A DNA stretch of 64,000 nt, taken from contig JAHBWA010000004.1 in NCBI GenBank assembly GCA_019637195.1, forward strand, positions 1-64,000, given 5' to 3'. Source of the stretch: Labilithrix sp. GTDB taxonomy: Bacteria; Myxococcota_A; Polyangia; Polyangiales; Polyangiaceae. The notes under the pieces were generated by a model that searched no databases, was not told the DNA's origin, and was given only the letters and a program-made list of their open reading frames with translations. Below are positions 9,879 through 20,364 of this stretch, one piece after another. The position numbers were made by a program, and so were the translations under genes. Within the stretch, counting starts at the first letter, position 1; each line of letters opens with the position of its first letter.

Positions 9879-11975
9879 ATGCGCTATGGCACCGCCATGC
9901 ACGCCGCTTGGTGGATGTTGGGGGCGCTCGCGGTACTGGCGATCGCGTACAGGTACTACTCGGCGTTCATCGCCGCGCGCGTGCTCTGCCTCGACGACGC
10001 CCGCGTCACCCCGGCCCACCGCCTCGAGGACGGGCAGAACTTCCACCCGACGAACCGCGTCGTCCTCTTCGGCCATCACTTCGCCGCGATCGCCGGCGCG
10101 GGCCCGCTCATCGGCCCGGTGCTCGCGGCGCAGTTCGGGTTCTACCCCGGCTTCCTCTGGATCCTCTTCGGCGTCGTCCTCGGCGGCGCGGTGCACGACT
10201 TCGTCATCCTGGTCGCGAGCACGCGCCGCAACGGCCGTTCGCTCGCGGAGATCTCGCGGGAGGAGCTCGGGCCGACGCTCGGGCTCGTCACGGCGATCGC
10301 CATCCTCTTCATCGTCGTCATCGCGCTCGCGGGTCTCGGCAACGTCGTGGTGATGGCGCTCGCGGAGAGCGCGTGGGGCGTGTTCACCGTGGCGGCCTCG
10401 ATCCCGATCGCGCTCCTGATGGGGCTCTACATCCACAACGTGCGCGGCGGCTCGCTGCGCGGGATCCGCGAGGCGACGATCGCTGGCATCGCGCTGCTCC
10501 TCCTGGCCCTCGTCTTCGGAAAGCAGGTCGGCGACTCGTCGTTCGCGGAGCACCTGAAGCTCTCGAAGACGACGCTCACGCTCGCGATGGCGGCGTACGG
10601 CTTCGTCGCGAGCATCCTGCCGGTCTGGATGCTGCTCTGTCCGCGCGACTACCTCTCCAGCTACGTGAAGATAGGGACCGTGGCGCTGCTCGTGGTCGGC
10701 GTCATCGTCGTGAACCCGCGGATCCAGATGCCCGGCGTCACCGAGTACGTCCACGGCGGAGGTCCGATCGTCAAGGGCCCGCTCTTCCCCTTCGTCTTCA
10801 TCACGATCGCGTGCGGCGCGATCAGCGGCTTCCACGCGCTCGTCGCGAGCGGGACGACGCCGAAGATGATCGACAAGGAGGGGGACTGCCGATCGATCGG
10901 CTACGGCGCGATGCTCATGGAAGGCCTCGTCGGGATCACGGCGCTGATCGCCGCCTGCGCGATGCCGCAGGAGGACTACGTCGCCATCAACACGAACCCC
11001 GCCGTCGCGATCGTCGCGAGCCCGGAGACGGCGGGCGCGGGCCTCGCGCGGAGCGCCGAGGACCTTGCGCGGCTCGATCCGGTGCTGTCGGCGCACGATC
11101 GGAAGCTCCTCGGGCTCGCCGATGGGGAGCCGGCGTCGGCGCTCGCGGGCAAGAGGGTCGTGCTCTCGAACGCGCTCGCCCTCTCGAACCGCTCCCTCGC
11201 GGCGCTCGGCTACAACGTCGACGCGGAGGCGCCGCGCGCGACGATGCTCGAGGACGCGGACTTCCTCCGGTTGGGCGTGAAGGTGAAGGAGCTCCCGGCG
11301 CTGCAGGCGGAGGCCGACGAGGTCGTCGCCGCGCGCACGGGCGGGGGCGTCTCGCTCGCCGTCGGGATGGCGCGCGTCTTCAGCGGCCTGCCGGGGATGA
11401 AGACGCTGCTCTCGTACTGGTACCACTTCGCCATCATGTTCGAGGCCCTGTTCATCCTGACGACGATCGACACGGGGACGCGGATCGGTCGCTTCTTGAT
11501 GCAGGAGATGATGGGGCGGCTGTCGCCCGAGCTCGGCAAGTCGACGAGCCGCACGGGCGCGTTCGTGGCGACGGGGCTCATCGTCGCCGGCTGGTCGTAC
11601 TTCATCCTCACCGGGAGCATCTCGACGATCTGGCCGATGTTCGGGATCGCGAACCAGCTGCTCGCCTGCACCGCGCTCTGCGTCGCGACGACGATCCTCC
11701 TCCGCGAGGCGACGAAGAAGCGTTACGCGCTCATCACGCTGGCGCCGCTCGCGTTCGTCGGGACGACGACGATCGCCGCGGGCATCGAGAGCGTCCGCCT
11801 GATCTTCCTCCCGATGCTCGAGAAGCCGGCGACCTACGCGACCGGCATGGTGAACGTGATCGTCACGATCTTGCTGCTCGCGTGCGTGATGCTCGTGATC
11901 GTCGGCAGCGCGGCCCGGTGGTGGGCGCTCTACCGCGCCCCGGGGCCCGACACCGACGCTGCCGCTCCCTCCTGA
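9879..11975 (+). CDS. cstA: Carbon starvation protein CstA family peptide transporter
   Basis: A polytopic membrane protein of about 690 aa, the usual CstA length. The family signature is clear: LFGHHFAAIAGAGPLIGPV near residues 64-82, VHDFVILVASTRRNGRS following it, and many hydrophobic helices to the C-terminus. CstA proteins take up peptides (and pyruvate in some species) during carbon limitation. Two in-frame starts are possible. ATG 9879 is used here, but ATG 9897 (MHAAWWMLGALAVLAIAYRY) places the first membrane helix closer to the N-terminus and is equally plausible. No btsS/R-like two-component system is next to it. It is followed at 91 nt by a kinase gene on the same strand. Confidence 0.92.
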   Translation: MRYGTAMHAAWWMLGALAVLAIAYRYYSAFIAARVLCLDDARVTPAHRLEDGQNFHPTNRVVLFGHHFAAIAGAGPLIGPVLAAQFGFYPGFLWILFGVVLGGAVHDFVILVASTRRNGRSLAEISREELGPTLGLVTAIAILFIVVIALAGLGNVVVMALAESAWGVFTVAASIPIALLMGLYIHNVRGGSLRGIREATIAGIALLLLALVFGKQVGDSSFAEHLKLSKTTLTLAMAAYGFVASILPVWMLLCPRDYLSSYVKIGTVALLVVGVIVVNPRIQMPGVTEYVHGGGPIVKGPLFPFVFITIACGAISGFHALVASGTTPKMIDKEGDCRSIGYGAMLMEGLVGITALIAACAMPQEDYVAINTNPAVAIVASPETAGAGLARSAEDLARLDPVLSAHDRKLLGLADGEPASALAGKRVVLSNALALSNRSLAALGYNVDAEAPRATMLEDADFLRLGVKVKELPALQAEADEVVAARTGGGVSLAVGMARVFSGLPGMKTLLSYWYHFAIMFEALFILTTIDTGTRIGRFLMQEMMGRLSPELGKSTSRTGAFVATGLIVAGWSYFILTGSISTIWPMFGIANQLLACTALCVATTILLREATKKRYALITLAPLAFVGTTTIAAGIESVRLIFLPMLEKPATYATGMVNVIVTILLLACVMLVIVGSAARWWALYRAPGPDTDAAAPS

Positions 11976-12066
11976 TCCGCCGCTCCGGCGCGAGGCCGAC
12001 CGAGGCGGGCGTGGACGGGCGAGAAGAGGCGCGACGCTCGGTGAGCGCTGATACGATCGCGCCGCG

Positions 12067-14157
12067 ATGATCGGCGCCCCGCGCTACGAGACGATCCTGA
12101 AGCTCGCGTCCGGCGGGATGGCGACCGTCTGGATCGGGACGGTGCGCGGCGCGCTCGGCTTTCGTCAGCTCGTCGCGATCAAGAAGCCGCACCCGCACCT
12201 GCTCCAGGACGCGGGCTTTCGCGGCGAGCTCGTGGCCGAGGCGCGGCTCGCCTCGATGATCCGTCACGCCAACGTGGTGGACGTGCGGGACGTCGAGATC
12301 GACGGCGACTCGATCAGCCTCGTCATGGACTTCATCGAGGGCGCGTCGCTCGGTGAGCTGCTCGTGGCGGCGAGCAAGCGAGGCGGCTCGGGCGCGCGCC
12401 TGCCGCCGCGGGTGGCGGTCCGGATCGTCCGCGACGCCTGCGCAGGGCTCCACGCGGCGCACGAGCTGGTCGACGAGCGCGATCGGCCCGTCGGGCTCGT
12501 GCATCGTGATGTGTCGCCCCAGAACGTGCTCGTCGGCACCGACGGGATCTCGCGCGTGACGGACTTCGGCGTCGCGAAGTTCGCGCGGAAGCAGGGGCAG
12601 TCGACCAGCGAGGGCAGCCTCAAGGGGAAGCTCGCGTACATGCCGCCGGAGTACCTCCGCGGAGAGGTGATCGACCGGCGCTTCGACGTGTTCGCGATGG
12701 GCGTCGTCCTCTGGGAGGCGCTCACCGGCACCCGCTGCTTCCGCGGCGACAACGAAGCCGAGACGCTCCGCAGGCTCCTCGATCTCGTGCCGCCGCCGGT
12801 GTCGTCCTTCGCGCCCGAGCTCGAGCCGCTCGACGCGGTCGTCGCGTGCGCGCTCGCCAAGGACCGCGTCGAGCGCTTCCAGAACGCGGCCGCGATGGGC
12901 GCCGCGCTCGAAGCCGCCGCGAGCGCGGCGGGGCTCCTCGGGGGGCACACGGAGGTCGCGGCCACGCTGACCGAGCTCGTGGGCGAGGCGATCGCCGAGC
13001 GGCGAGCGCTCGTCCGCGCGAAGCTCGCGCACGAGCCCTCGGTCGCGAGCCTGATGGGCGTGCCGGCGCTCGATCTGCCGGGAGCCGCACCGTCGACGGC
13101 GCCGCTCGGGCCTCCGACGATCGCGAGCGCGGCGGCGACCCCAAAGATGGAGGGCGCTGCCGGTCGCTCGGCGACGCTCGCGTCGCCGAGCGCGATCCCG
13201 TCGACGCAGCCGATGACGCCCGCGATGGCCGCGACGGCGACGTCGCCCGCGACGGCGACGTCGCCTGTACTGAATGCGTCGCCTGCGATGGCGACGGCCG
13301 CGACGGCCGCGTCGCCCGCGACGGCCGCGTCGCCTGCGACGTCGCCCGCGACGGCGACGTCGCCTGCACTGAACGGGTCGCCTGCGATGGTCGCGTCGCC
13401 TGCGACGTCGCCTGTGCTGAACGCGCCGGCCGCGATGGTCGCGTCGCGGTCGCCGTCGCCTGTGCTCGCGGCGGCGGCCGCGGCGACGATGGCGTCGCCG
13501 TCGATCCACGTCGCGGCGCGCGGTGGCGTTCAGGCGTCGTCCACGCTCGCGTCCGCGGCGCCCCTCGCCGGTCCCGCGATCGCGACGCTGCCCGCCGCCG
13601 CGGGCATCGTCGCGGCGCCCGGCGCGGGCATCGTCGCGGCGCCCGGCGCGGGCACGCTGCGCTCGGAGGAGACCGAGCACGACGGCGCTGGCCGCGAGCC
13701 GTCCGCCCAGCACGCGCTGACGTCGAGCGCGTACGCGCTCGAGCCTCTGCCGAAGCGTTCGCTCGTCCCGCTCCTCGTCGGGGCTGGGCTCCTCGTGACG
13801 ATCGGGATCGGCGCGGCCGTCGCGCTGACGCGCGCGGCGCCGGAGCCGACCGTGACGACCGCGCCTGCGGAGACGACGCCCGCGCCGTCGACGGAGCCGT
13901 CGGCGGGCGCGCGCGCCCGCACGACCGCGGAGGCCGCGACCGCGACCGCGGCGAGCGCGGACGCCGCGCCGGCGCCCGCTGCTCCGAGCCCCTCGCTCAG
14001 CGAGCAAGCCTCCGCGATTCCGGCGACCGTCGCACCTCGCGTCACCGCGCGTCCCCACGGAGGCCGGGCGCCGTCACGGTCGAGCGCGGCCCCGACGCCG
14101 ACGATGCCGACGGCCGCGCCGACCGTCAAGAAGCCGCCCGCGAATCCGTACGACTAG
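12067..14157 (+). CDS. Membrane Ser/Thr protein kinase with repetitive Ala/Thr/Ser/Pro linker
   Basis: A 696-aa kinase. The catalytic core (about 7-285) has Gly loop LASGGMATVW, Lys39 in VAIKKPHPHL, catalytic Asp148 in HRDVSPQN (the HRDVSPQN variant is frequent in myxobacterial kinases), DFG at 166-168 and the activation segment YMPPEYLRG. A low-complexity stretch rich in SPAT and SPVLN-like units follows (about 375-475), then a transmembrane helix around 566-588 (LVPLLVGAGLLVTIGIGAAVAL) and a short Ala/Thr/Pro extracytoplasmic tail. The repetitive stretch corresponds to degenerate DNA repeats. An FHA-domain activator gene follows 200 nt downstream on the same strand; a functional link through phosphothreonine is attractive but unproven. 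Confidence 0.92.
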   Translation: MIGAPRYETILKLASGGMATVWIGTVRGALGFRQLVAIKKPHPHLLQDAGFRGELVAEARLASMIRHANVVDVRDVEIDGDSISLVMDFIEGASLGELLVAASKRGGSGARLPPRVAVRIVRDACAGLHAAHELVDERDRPVGLVHRDVSPQNVLVGTDGISRVTDFGVAKFARKQGQSTSEGSLKGKLAYMPPEYLRGEVIDRRFDVFAMGVVLWEALTGTRCFRGDNEAETLRRLLDLVPPPVSSFAPELEPLDAVVACALAKDRVERFQNAAAMGAALEAAASAAGLLGGHTEVAATLTELVGEAIAERRALVRAKLAHEPSVASLMGVPALDLPGAAPSTAPLGPPTIASAAATPKMEGAAGRSATLASPSAIPSTQPMTPAMAATATSPATATSPVLNASPAMATAATAASPATAASPATSPATATSPALNGSPAMVASPATSPVLNAPAAMVASRSPSPVLAAAAAATMASPSIHVAARGGVQASSTLASAAPLAGPAIATLPAAAGIVAAPGAGIVAAPGAGTLRSEETEHDGAGREPSAQHALTSSAYALEPLPKRSLVPLLVGAGLLVTIGIGAAVALTRAAPEPTVTTAPAETTPAPSTEPSAGARARTTAEAATATAASADAAPAPAAPSPSLSEQASAIPATVAPRVTARPHGGRAPSRSSAAPTPTMPTAAPTVKKPPANPYD
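13225..13465 (+). repeat. Degenerate in-frame coding repeats in the kinase linker
   Basis: Short blocks such as GCGACGGCGACGTCGCCTG and GTCGCCTGCGATGG recur many times with small changes, encoding SPAT/SPAM/SPVLN-like units. All changes keep frame, so the region is an expandable linker and not a separate element. Confidence 0.7.
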
Positions 14158-14357
14158 GGGGCGTCCCTGGCTCCGATCCAGCCGTCGCCACGGCGGGCGA
14201 TCGGCATGAAGGGCCTCGAGGTCGCCGCGTCGAAGAAGACCAGGAAGCCCCGCTCGCGCGTCTCGCGGCCGGCCGAAGCGACCTCGCCGCCGGCGCGTTC
14301 TCGGTGGGCCGAGCGGTCGCCGTCGTGACCTGCTGCCGAACCGCGTACGATACGGCG

Positions 14358-15752
<1,395 letters not shown>

Positions 15753-15755
<3 letters not shown>

Positions 15756-15858
15756 CCCTGCCGTCCGCCGCCGCCTGACGCCGTCGCCTTGACGCCGTCG
15801 CCTGACAGGCCGTCGCCGCCTGACACGCCGTCGCCGTGACGCCGCCACCGGACGCCAC
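15753..15858 (+). repeat. Stop-codon-anchored degenerate tandem repeat
   Basis: Units beginning TGAC and running into GCCGTCGCC-like sequence start at 15753 (the real stop codon), 15776, 15790, 15803, 15821 and 15837, with spacings of 13-23 bp. The rest of the 288-nt spacer up to 16043 holds no gene that I can support. Confidence 0.75.
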
Positions 15859-16043
15859 CATCGTCCGCCGATACCTGCGTCGTCGGTGACGCGGGCCGCT
15901 CCGTCGTCGCCGGCCGATCGCGACACCGGCGTCGCGATCGGGGGTACAAATGCTCGAAATTGCGCAGCTCTCAGCCGGCATGCCGCGTGGACATCGAGTT
16001 GGACGAGGGCGCGGTCGCCCTCCTCTTACGGACGGAGGACTCG

Positions 16044-16607
16044 ATGGTCGCACGGTTGGTTCTGGTGGGCTCGGTCGTGATGGCGCTCGCGGCGTGCACG
16101 GTGGTGCGGGACGATGGCGAAGGTCTCCCGGGAGGATCGAGCTCCGGTGGGAGCAGCTCCGGCGGCAGCAGCTCGGGCGGCAAGGGGGCGGGGGGTGACG
16201 GCTCGGGCGGCGACGGGTCCGGCGGTGACGGCTCGAGCGGGTCGAGCTCCGGCGGGTCGAGCTCCGGCGGGTCGAGCTCCGGCGGGAGCGATCTGCCTGC
16301 GTGCGGCTCGATCTCCACCATCTCGTGCCAGTGCACGGGCGACTGCGTCAACAACTGTCCGGCTGGCTCATGCACCTTCGTCGTGCGCGCCGACGCCGAC
16401 GCCAACAACGACTGCGCGGGCGGCTCGTGCGTCATCCGCTGCGAGGACGGCGCGCGGTGCAACAACTCCTGCTCCGGCGGCAGCTGCACGTTCGAGTGCC
16501 TCGCAGGTTCTCGTTGCGACAACTACTGCTCCGGTGGAAACTGTGAATTCAAGTGCGCCGCGGGCGCGAGCTGCGACAACAGCTGCAGCGGCGGCAACTG
16601 TTCCTGA
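16044..16607 (+). CDS. Cysteine-repeat lipoprotein, unknown function (paralogue of next gene)
   Basis: ATG 16044 is chosen: GGAGG lies 6 nt upstream and the protein then begins with a lipoprotein signal, MVARLVLVGSVVMALAAC. A Ser/Gly linker built of GGSSSG units follows (about 25-75), a form common on myxobacterial surface lipoproteins. The C-terminal 100 residues hold tandem 19-residue units of the form C-x3-C-x4-C-x3-C-x5, for example CNNSCSGGSCTFEC, at least three of them regular. This should give a disulfide-rich rod outside the cytoplasm. I know of no assigned function. The adjacent gene carries the same repeat, so the pair arose by duplication. Confidence 0.75.
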   Translation: MVARLVLVGSVVMALAACTVVRDDGEGLPGGSSSGGSSSGGSSSGGKGAGGDGSGGDGSGGDGSSGSSSGGSSSGGSSSGGSDLPACGSISTISCQCTGDCVNNCPAGSCTFVVRADADANNDCAGGSCVIRCEDGARCNNSCSGGSCTFECLAGSRCDNYCSGGNCEFKCAAGASCDNSCSGGNCS

Positions 16608-16693
16608 GCGAGGTCGGCGAGCAGCCCGCCTCACGACGTTGACGGGTAGGACGAGGCGGGCGCGATCGGAGAGGGCGAGACGCCGATGCACTC

Positions 16694-17122
16694 ATGACGT
16701 GGCAAAGCCGGGCATCGATCGCGGTCGTCGCGCTGTCGCTCGCGTGCGCGTGGTCGGGCTGCACGTACGACTTCACCGTCGGCGAGGGCGGCGGAGACAG
16801 CTCCGTCGCGGGCGATGGGGGACGCCCCGATGTCCCGTCCTCGGAACGCCGCGAGCTCACCTGCCGCAACACCTGCGCGTGCAGCGAGGGTGAGTCGTGC
16901 GAGCTCAACTGCTCGGGTGCGAACGCGTGCGTCCCGACCTGCAGCGCGGGCAGCGACTGCGTCGTCAACTGCGCCGCGGGCGCCTGCCAGATCGGGTGCG
17001 CGGCGAACGCGACGTGCACGATCAACTGCAGCGCCGGCGTGTGCTCCACCGACTGCCAGGGAAAGTGCACGATCAACTGCGGCGCGGGCTACTGCACGTG
17101 CGACGGTCCGGGGTGTCCGTGA
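16694..17122 (+). CDS. Cysteine-repeat lipoprotein, unknown function
   Basis: A 142-aa secreted lipoprotein. The signal MTWQSRASIAVVALSLACAW leads to a lipobox ending WSGC. A short Gly/Asp/Ser linker is followed by about 85 residues with 20 or so cysteines in units C-x3-C-x4/5-C-x3-C-x5 (for example CVVNCAAGACQIGC and CTINCSAGVCSTDC), the same repeat as in the gene at 16044. The stop codon overlaps the GTG start of the next gene by four bases (GTGA), which indicates translational coupling and suggests that the two products work together at the cell envelope. Metal binding or adhesion are possible roles; neither is shown by the sequence. Confidence 0.78.
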   Translation: MTWQSRASIAVVALSLACAWSGCTYDFTVGEGGGDSSVAGDGGRPDVPSSERRELTCRNTCACSEGESCELNCSGANACVPTCSAGSDCVVNCAAGACQIGCAANATCTINCSAGVCSTDCQGKCTINCGAGYCTCDGPGCP

Positions 17123-18153
17123 GCGCCCGCGCCCGGCCTCTCTTCGCGCTCTTCGCGCTCGCCTCGGTCCTCACCGCGGCGAGCGCCGAGGCCGACTCCA
17201 CCGACGCGGATCGGGCGCGCGCCAAGGAGGCCTATGCGCGGGGAGTTCGCGCTCATGACGCGGGCGACCTGCGCGCGGCCGCCTTCGCCTTCGCCGAGGC
17301 CGACGCGCTCGCGCCGAGCGCCGTCGCGCTGATGGCGGCGCTCGACGCGGCGGTGGACGCCGACGATCCGGTCCTCGGCGCCGATCTCCTCGAGCGGAGC
17401 GCTCGCGAGCCGCCGGGGCCCGCGCTCTCCGCGAGCATCGACGCGGCGCGCGCCAAGCTCGGCGGTCGCGCAGGCAGGGTGCGGATCGCGTGTCCCGCGT
17501 CGGCGACGTGCACGTCCACCCTCGACGACCGAACGCTGACCGGCGACGGCCCCGCCTGGGTCTCGGTCGGCCGTCACTCGGTGGTCGTGCGCGTCGACGG
17601 CGAGCCTCGTGAGCACGTCGTCGACGTGCGCGCAGGCGAGACCTTCGTGCTCTCGCCGATGGAGGCCAAGCAGCCGGCGCCCGCGCCGGAGAGCGCGCCG
17701 CCCGGACCGGCCGCTCCGCCACGGCCGGCCGCTCCGCCGCAGAGCGGTGGGGAGCCGAGCTCCACGCCCCGCTCCGGCCTCTCGCCCATCGCGTTCTTCG
17801 TGGGCGCGGCGGTCACGGTGGGCTTCGGCGCCGGCGCAGCCGTGACGGGGCTCCTCGCCAAGGGGAAGCACGATGACTTCGTCGCGAAGCGATGTGACGA
17901 GGGCCCCGCGCCCGGGTGCACTGCGCTGCAAGACGCCGGCGAGCCGCTGGTCGTCGCGACGAACGTGCTCCTCGCCGGCGCCGCTGTTTCGGCGATCGCC
18001 ACCGCGGTCGTCGGCGTCGCGTTCACCGACTGGGGCGCGCCCAGCGAGGCGCGCGGAGGCGGAGGCGCGCGGGGGCCGTCCACGACGCCGCGCATCGCGG
18101 CCGCGCCACTCCCGGCAGGCGGCGCCGTCGGCTCGCTGTCGTTCCGCTTCTAG
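17119..18153 (+). CDS. Secreted TPR/PEGA-like envelope protein with two membrane segments
   Basis: GTG 17119 overlaps the preceding stop, and the product begins with a cleavable signal (SARARPLFALFALASVLTAA, ending ASA). A TPR-like helical part (AKEAYARGVRAHDAGDLRAA...) is followed by a small beta domain with a Cys pair (RIACPASATC) of PEGA type (WVSVGRHSVVVRVDGEPREH). A Pro/Ala linker leads to two hydrophobic helices (IAFFVGAAVTVGFGAGAAVTG and VATNVLLAGAAVSAIATAVVG), then a short C-terminal tail. This arrangement is widespread in Polyangia without known role. Coupling to the cysteine-repeat lipoprotein is the main functional clue. Confidence 0.78.
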   Translation: MSARARPLFALFALASVLTAASAEADSTDADRARAKEAYARGVRAHDAGDLRAAAFAFAEADALAPSAVALMAALDAAVDADDPVLGADLLERSAREPPGPALSASIDAARAKLGGRAGRVRIACPASATCTSTLDDRTLTGDGPAWVSVGRHSVVVRVDGEPREHVVDVRAGETFVLSPMEAKQPAPAPESAPPGPAAPPRPAAPPQSGGEPSSTPRSGLSPIAFFVGAAVTVGFGAGAAVTGLLAKGKHDDFVAKRCDEGPAPGCTALQDAGEPLVVATNVLLAGAAVSAIATAVVGVAFTDWGAPSEARGGGGARGPSTTPRIAAAPLPAGGAVGSLSFRF

Positions 18154-18348
18154 CGCGCCTCGCTACGACGAGACATCGGCGGTCGCGAGATGGAGCGCCG
18201 CGCCGTCTGCGAGATGGAGCCGTGCTGCACGCGCGCCGCGTTGCCTGAGCCGGTTCCATGGGTGCGTTGCTCGTGCCCGGGCAGTCCGCCGGCCGGGCCG
18301 CGAGCGGCGCCGTCTCTGAGGCCGCGCTGCTCGCGAGATAGGCGCTCG

Positions 18349-18516
18349 TCAGGCCTTCTTGGCCGGCTTCGCGTCCGGCGCCGTCGCGCTGTACCCCTCG
18401 GGGTGGACGGGGAACGCGGGCGTTCCGAGGCGGCGGCGGACGCGCTTGTTGCGCTTGCCGGCCGTCGTCTGCTTGCGCTTGCGGATGCGCTCGAACTGCT
18501 GGGTGGACGAAACCAT
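18349..18516 (-). CDS. Small basic protein, 55 aa
   Basis: The open frame extends further upstream, but ATG 18516 gives a compact 55-residue product that starts MVSSTQQFERIRKRKQTTAG. It has a strongly basic centre (KRNKRVRRRLGTPAFPVHPE) and a Lys/Ala tail (KPAKKA). It resembles small nucleic-acid-binding or ribosome-associated proteins in charge only; no family is certain. It is isolated, on the minus strand, with a 348-nt spacer upstream. Reality as a gene is supported by the sharp change from Arg/Pro shadow composition to a plausible protein at the ATG, but it has not been verified. Confidence 0.5.
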   Translation of the reverse strand: MVSSTQQFERIRKRKQTTAGKRNKRVRRRLGTPAFPVHPEGYSATAPDAKPAKKA

Positions 18517-18864
18517 CTCGAAGATCCTCGGTGAGGCCCCGCCGTGGGCGGGAGAGGCGGGTGAGGAGAAACGGCGCCCGCACGAGGCGGGACAACCGGG
18601 CCGCGCACCTTGGCGAAAGTCGCGCGGCCTGTCAAGCGAGGCAGGCCGCACCCTATGAACGCGAGAGCCCGTTGCGCGAACCGCGAGTCGTGGCGCGCGG
18701 AACGCGAGAGCCCGTCGCGCGAACCGCGAGTCGTGGCGCGCGAACGCGAATCGTGGCGCGCGAACGCGAGAGTCGTGGCGCGCGAACGCGAAGAGCGACG
18801 CAGCTCGCGCGGCGTCGCTCTTCCTCTTCGTGCGGACCCGCGGCGCCTGCTGGCGCGCTCGGGA
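18517..18864. other. 348-nt spacer holding a repeat array
   Basis: No gene is supported here. The left half would carry the promoter of the small basic protein. The right part is filled by the repeat array at 18656-18800. Beyond it, near 18800-18864, is the 3' flank of the anti-sigma-like gene, with no clear terminator. Confidence 0.6.
18656..18800. repeat. Compound tandem repeat, four copies of a TCGTGGCGCGCG core
   Basis: The core TCGTGGCGCGCG occurs at 18688, 18731, 18751 and 18773 (spacing 43, 20, 22), each followed by GAACGCGA or a near match. The first two form a 43-bp duplicated unit and the later ones a 20-22-bp unit. There are no uniform unique spacers, so this is not a CRISPR. Confidence 0.85.
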
Positions 18865-20364
18865 TCAGTTGTGACGGACGGTGATGTTCGCCGTGTAGCT
18901 CGGCTCGGCGAAGGGCTGGACCTTCGCCTTCATCAGCGCGCCCTTGATGCACGCCTCGGCAGGCTTGCCGGCGGCGTGGCCGGAGACGTTCACGCTCTGG
19001 ACGGTGCCGCTCGACGCGAACACCACCGAGGCGCGCGAGACCGGATCGTCCGGGCCGAGGCACGCACGCGCGCCAGGGAGGACCGCGCCGAGCGCGCCGG
19101 TGACGGCGCCCTGCGACGGCTTCTGCGGGACGTTTCCGGTCGGCGCGCTCACGCCCGTCGTCGCCGCAGCCGGCGTCTTCGGGGCGTCGTCGCCGACTTC
19201 CTTCTTCATGGCCGCGCCGAGGTCGCCGGCCGGGCCGCCCGCGAGGGCGCCGAGGTCCTTCTCGGTCATCTTGGCCGGCCCCTCCGGCTTGGCGGCCGCC
19301 GCCGCAGGCTCGCTCTTCGCGCCCTTGGTCGCCACCTTCGGCGTCATCGCGCCCTTGCCGCGCGGCGCGGTCATCGGCGTGGGGGTCGCCTCGGCCACAG
19401 GCTCAGCGGCCTCGACCGGATCCGGCGTCGCCTCGGTCGGCGTCGGGTCCACGGGCGCGGTCTCCGCCGTCGCCGGCGTCGGGTCGGCCTGCGCCACCAC
19501 CACGGGCACGGCGGTGGTCGCGGCAGCAGCGGCCGCTGCCGCGGCGCTCTCGGCGCGGGACTTCATGAAGAAGAGCCCACCTGCCGCCGCCGCGCTGAGC
19601 GCGACGACGCCGCCGATGACGAGCGCGACGACCGCGCCGCCCTTCTTCTTCGGCTGCTCGTGCGTCTGGGCCATCGCCGGGGCGTACGCTGCGGGCGGCA
19701 CGGACGGCGCGACCGCCTGCTGCGGCGCGAGGCTCGGCGGCGGGACCGACGGCGCGGGCTGCGCGTGAGCCTGCGCGCCGAGCGGCGCGGTGACCGGCGC
19801 GTGGCTGAGCGGCGCAGGCCGCTGCGAGTGCGGCTCCTCGTCGAACAGGCCCTGGCTCGCGAGCGCGGTGCTCTGGGCGCGGAGAGCGGCGCCGGGATCG
19901 GCCGTGGAGGCGGCGGCGAGATCGACGATGCCGGAGTCGTCTGCCTTGCTTTGCGAGCTCTCGATGGCGTGCTGGACGCCGCTCGGCACGGGCGCGACGG
20001 AGGACGGCGGCGGGGTCAGGCCGTGGGCCATCTTGGCCAGGTCCTGGAGGCTTCGGCGATCGCGCTCTCGGTCAGCAGGCATCGTCATCGGTGTTCCCTC
20101 ACGCTTCAGGGGGTGGGTCACAGGCGATCCCCCAGGGGCCGCGGAGTTATGACCGTCCTCAGGAGATTGTCCAAGGGGCCCTTCGAATAATTTTTCGTCA
20201 GAGGCGTATGCAGCGGATGCGCCACGCTCGCCGCGCTGGACGAGCTCCATTACGGCGTGGGCCCTGTCGTCCCAGTCTCCCTGGGGTTTTTCGACATCGG
20301 GCCACGAGCGCAGCGCCCGGTCGATGTCGACCGGCCCCTTCTTGCTCCCTCTTGTCTCACTCAC
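18865..20364 (-). CDS. Probable membrane-bound partner (anti-sigma-like) of the ECF sigma factor
   Basis: GTG 20364 overlaps the stop of the sigma-factor gene (GTGA), so the two are translationally coupled. The 499-aa product starts with a soluble N-terminal part (IDRALRSWPDVEKPQGDW), then a Pro/Ala/Gln linker. One transmembrane helix lies near the middle (VVALVIGGVVALSAAAAGG), followed by a long Ala/Thr/Pro segment. The C-terminal domain has two cysteines (RACLGP, EACIKGAL) and a TonB/AgmX-like ending (KVQPFAEPSYTANITVRHN). Position and topology fit a sigma-factor regulator with an envelope-side sensor. It has no zinc-binding anti-sigma motif, so this role is inferred from context. Confidence 0.75.
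   Translation of the reverse strand: MSETRGSKKGPVDIDRALRSWPDVEKPQGDWDDRAHAVMELVQRGERGASAAYASDEKLFEGPLGQSPEDGHNSAAPGGSPVTHPLKREGTPMTMPADRERDRRSLQDLAKMAHGLTPPPSSVAPVPSGVQHAIESSQSKADDSGIVDLAAASTADPGAALRAQSTALASQGLFDEEPHSQRPAPLSHAPVTAPLGAQAHAQPAPSVPPPSLAPQQAVAPSVPPAAYAPAMAQTHEQPKKKGGAVVALVIGGVVALSAAAAGGLFFMKSRAESAAAAAAAAATTAVPVVVAQADPTPATAETAPVDPTPTEATPDPVEAAEPVAEATPTPMTAPRGKGAMTPKVATKGAKSEPAAAAAKPEGPAKMTEKDLGALAGGPAGDLGAAMKKEVGDDAPKTPAAATTGVSAPTGNVPQKPSQGAVTGALGAVLPGARACLGPDDPVSRASVVFASSGTVQSVNVSGHAAGKPAEACIKGALMKAKVQPFAEPSYTANITVRHN

Noticed and set aside
9884..9900. Sigma-54-type -24/-12 promoter (TGGCAC followed by TGCA) at cstA
   Set aside because: The spacing to the GC element is off, and the sequence overlaps the cstA start codons, so it cannot serve as that gene's promoter.
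12846..14357. Long plus-strand open frame in front of the FHA activator
   Set aside because: It is the out-of-frame shadow of the kinase gene, with Arg/Asp/Gly-rich composition; the FHA protein begins naturally at ATG 14358.
18656..18800. CRISPR array
   Set aside because: Repeat units have variable spacing (43, 20, 22 bp) and no unique spacers; no cas gene is present.
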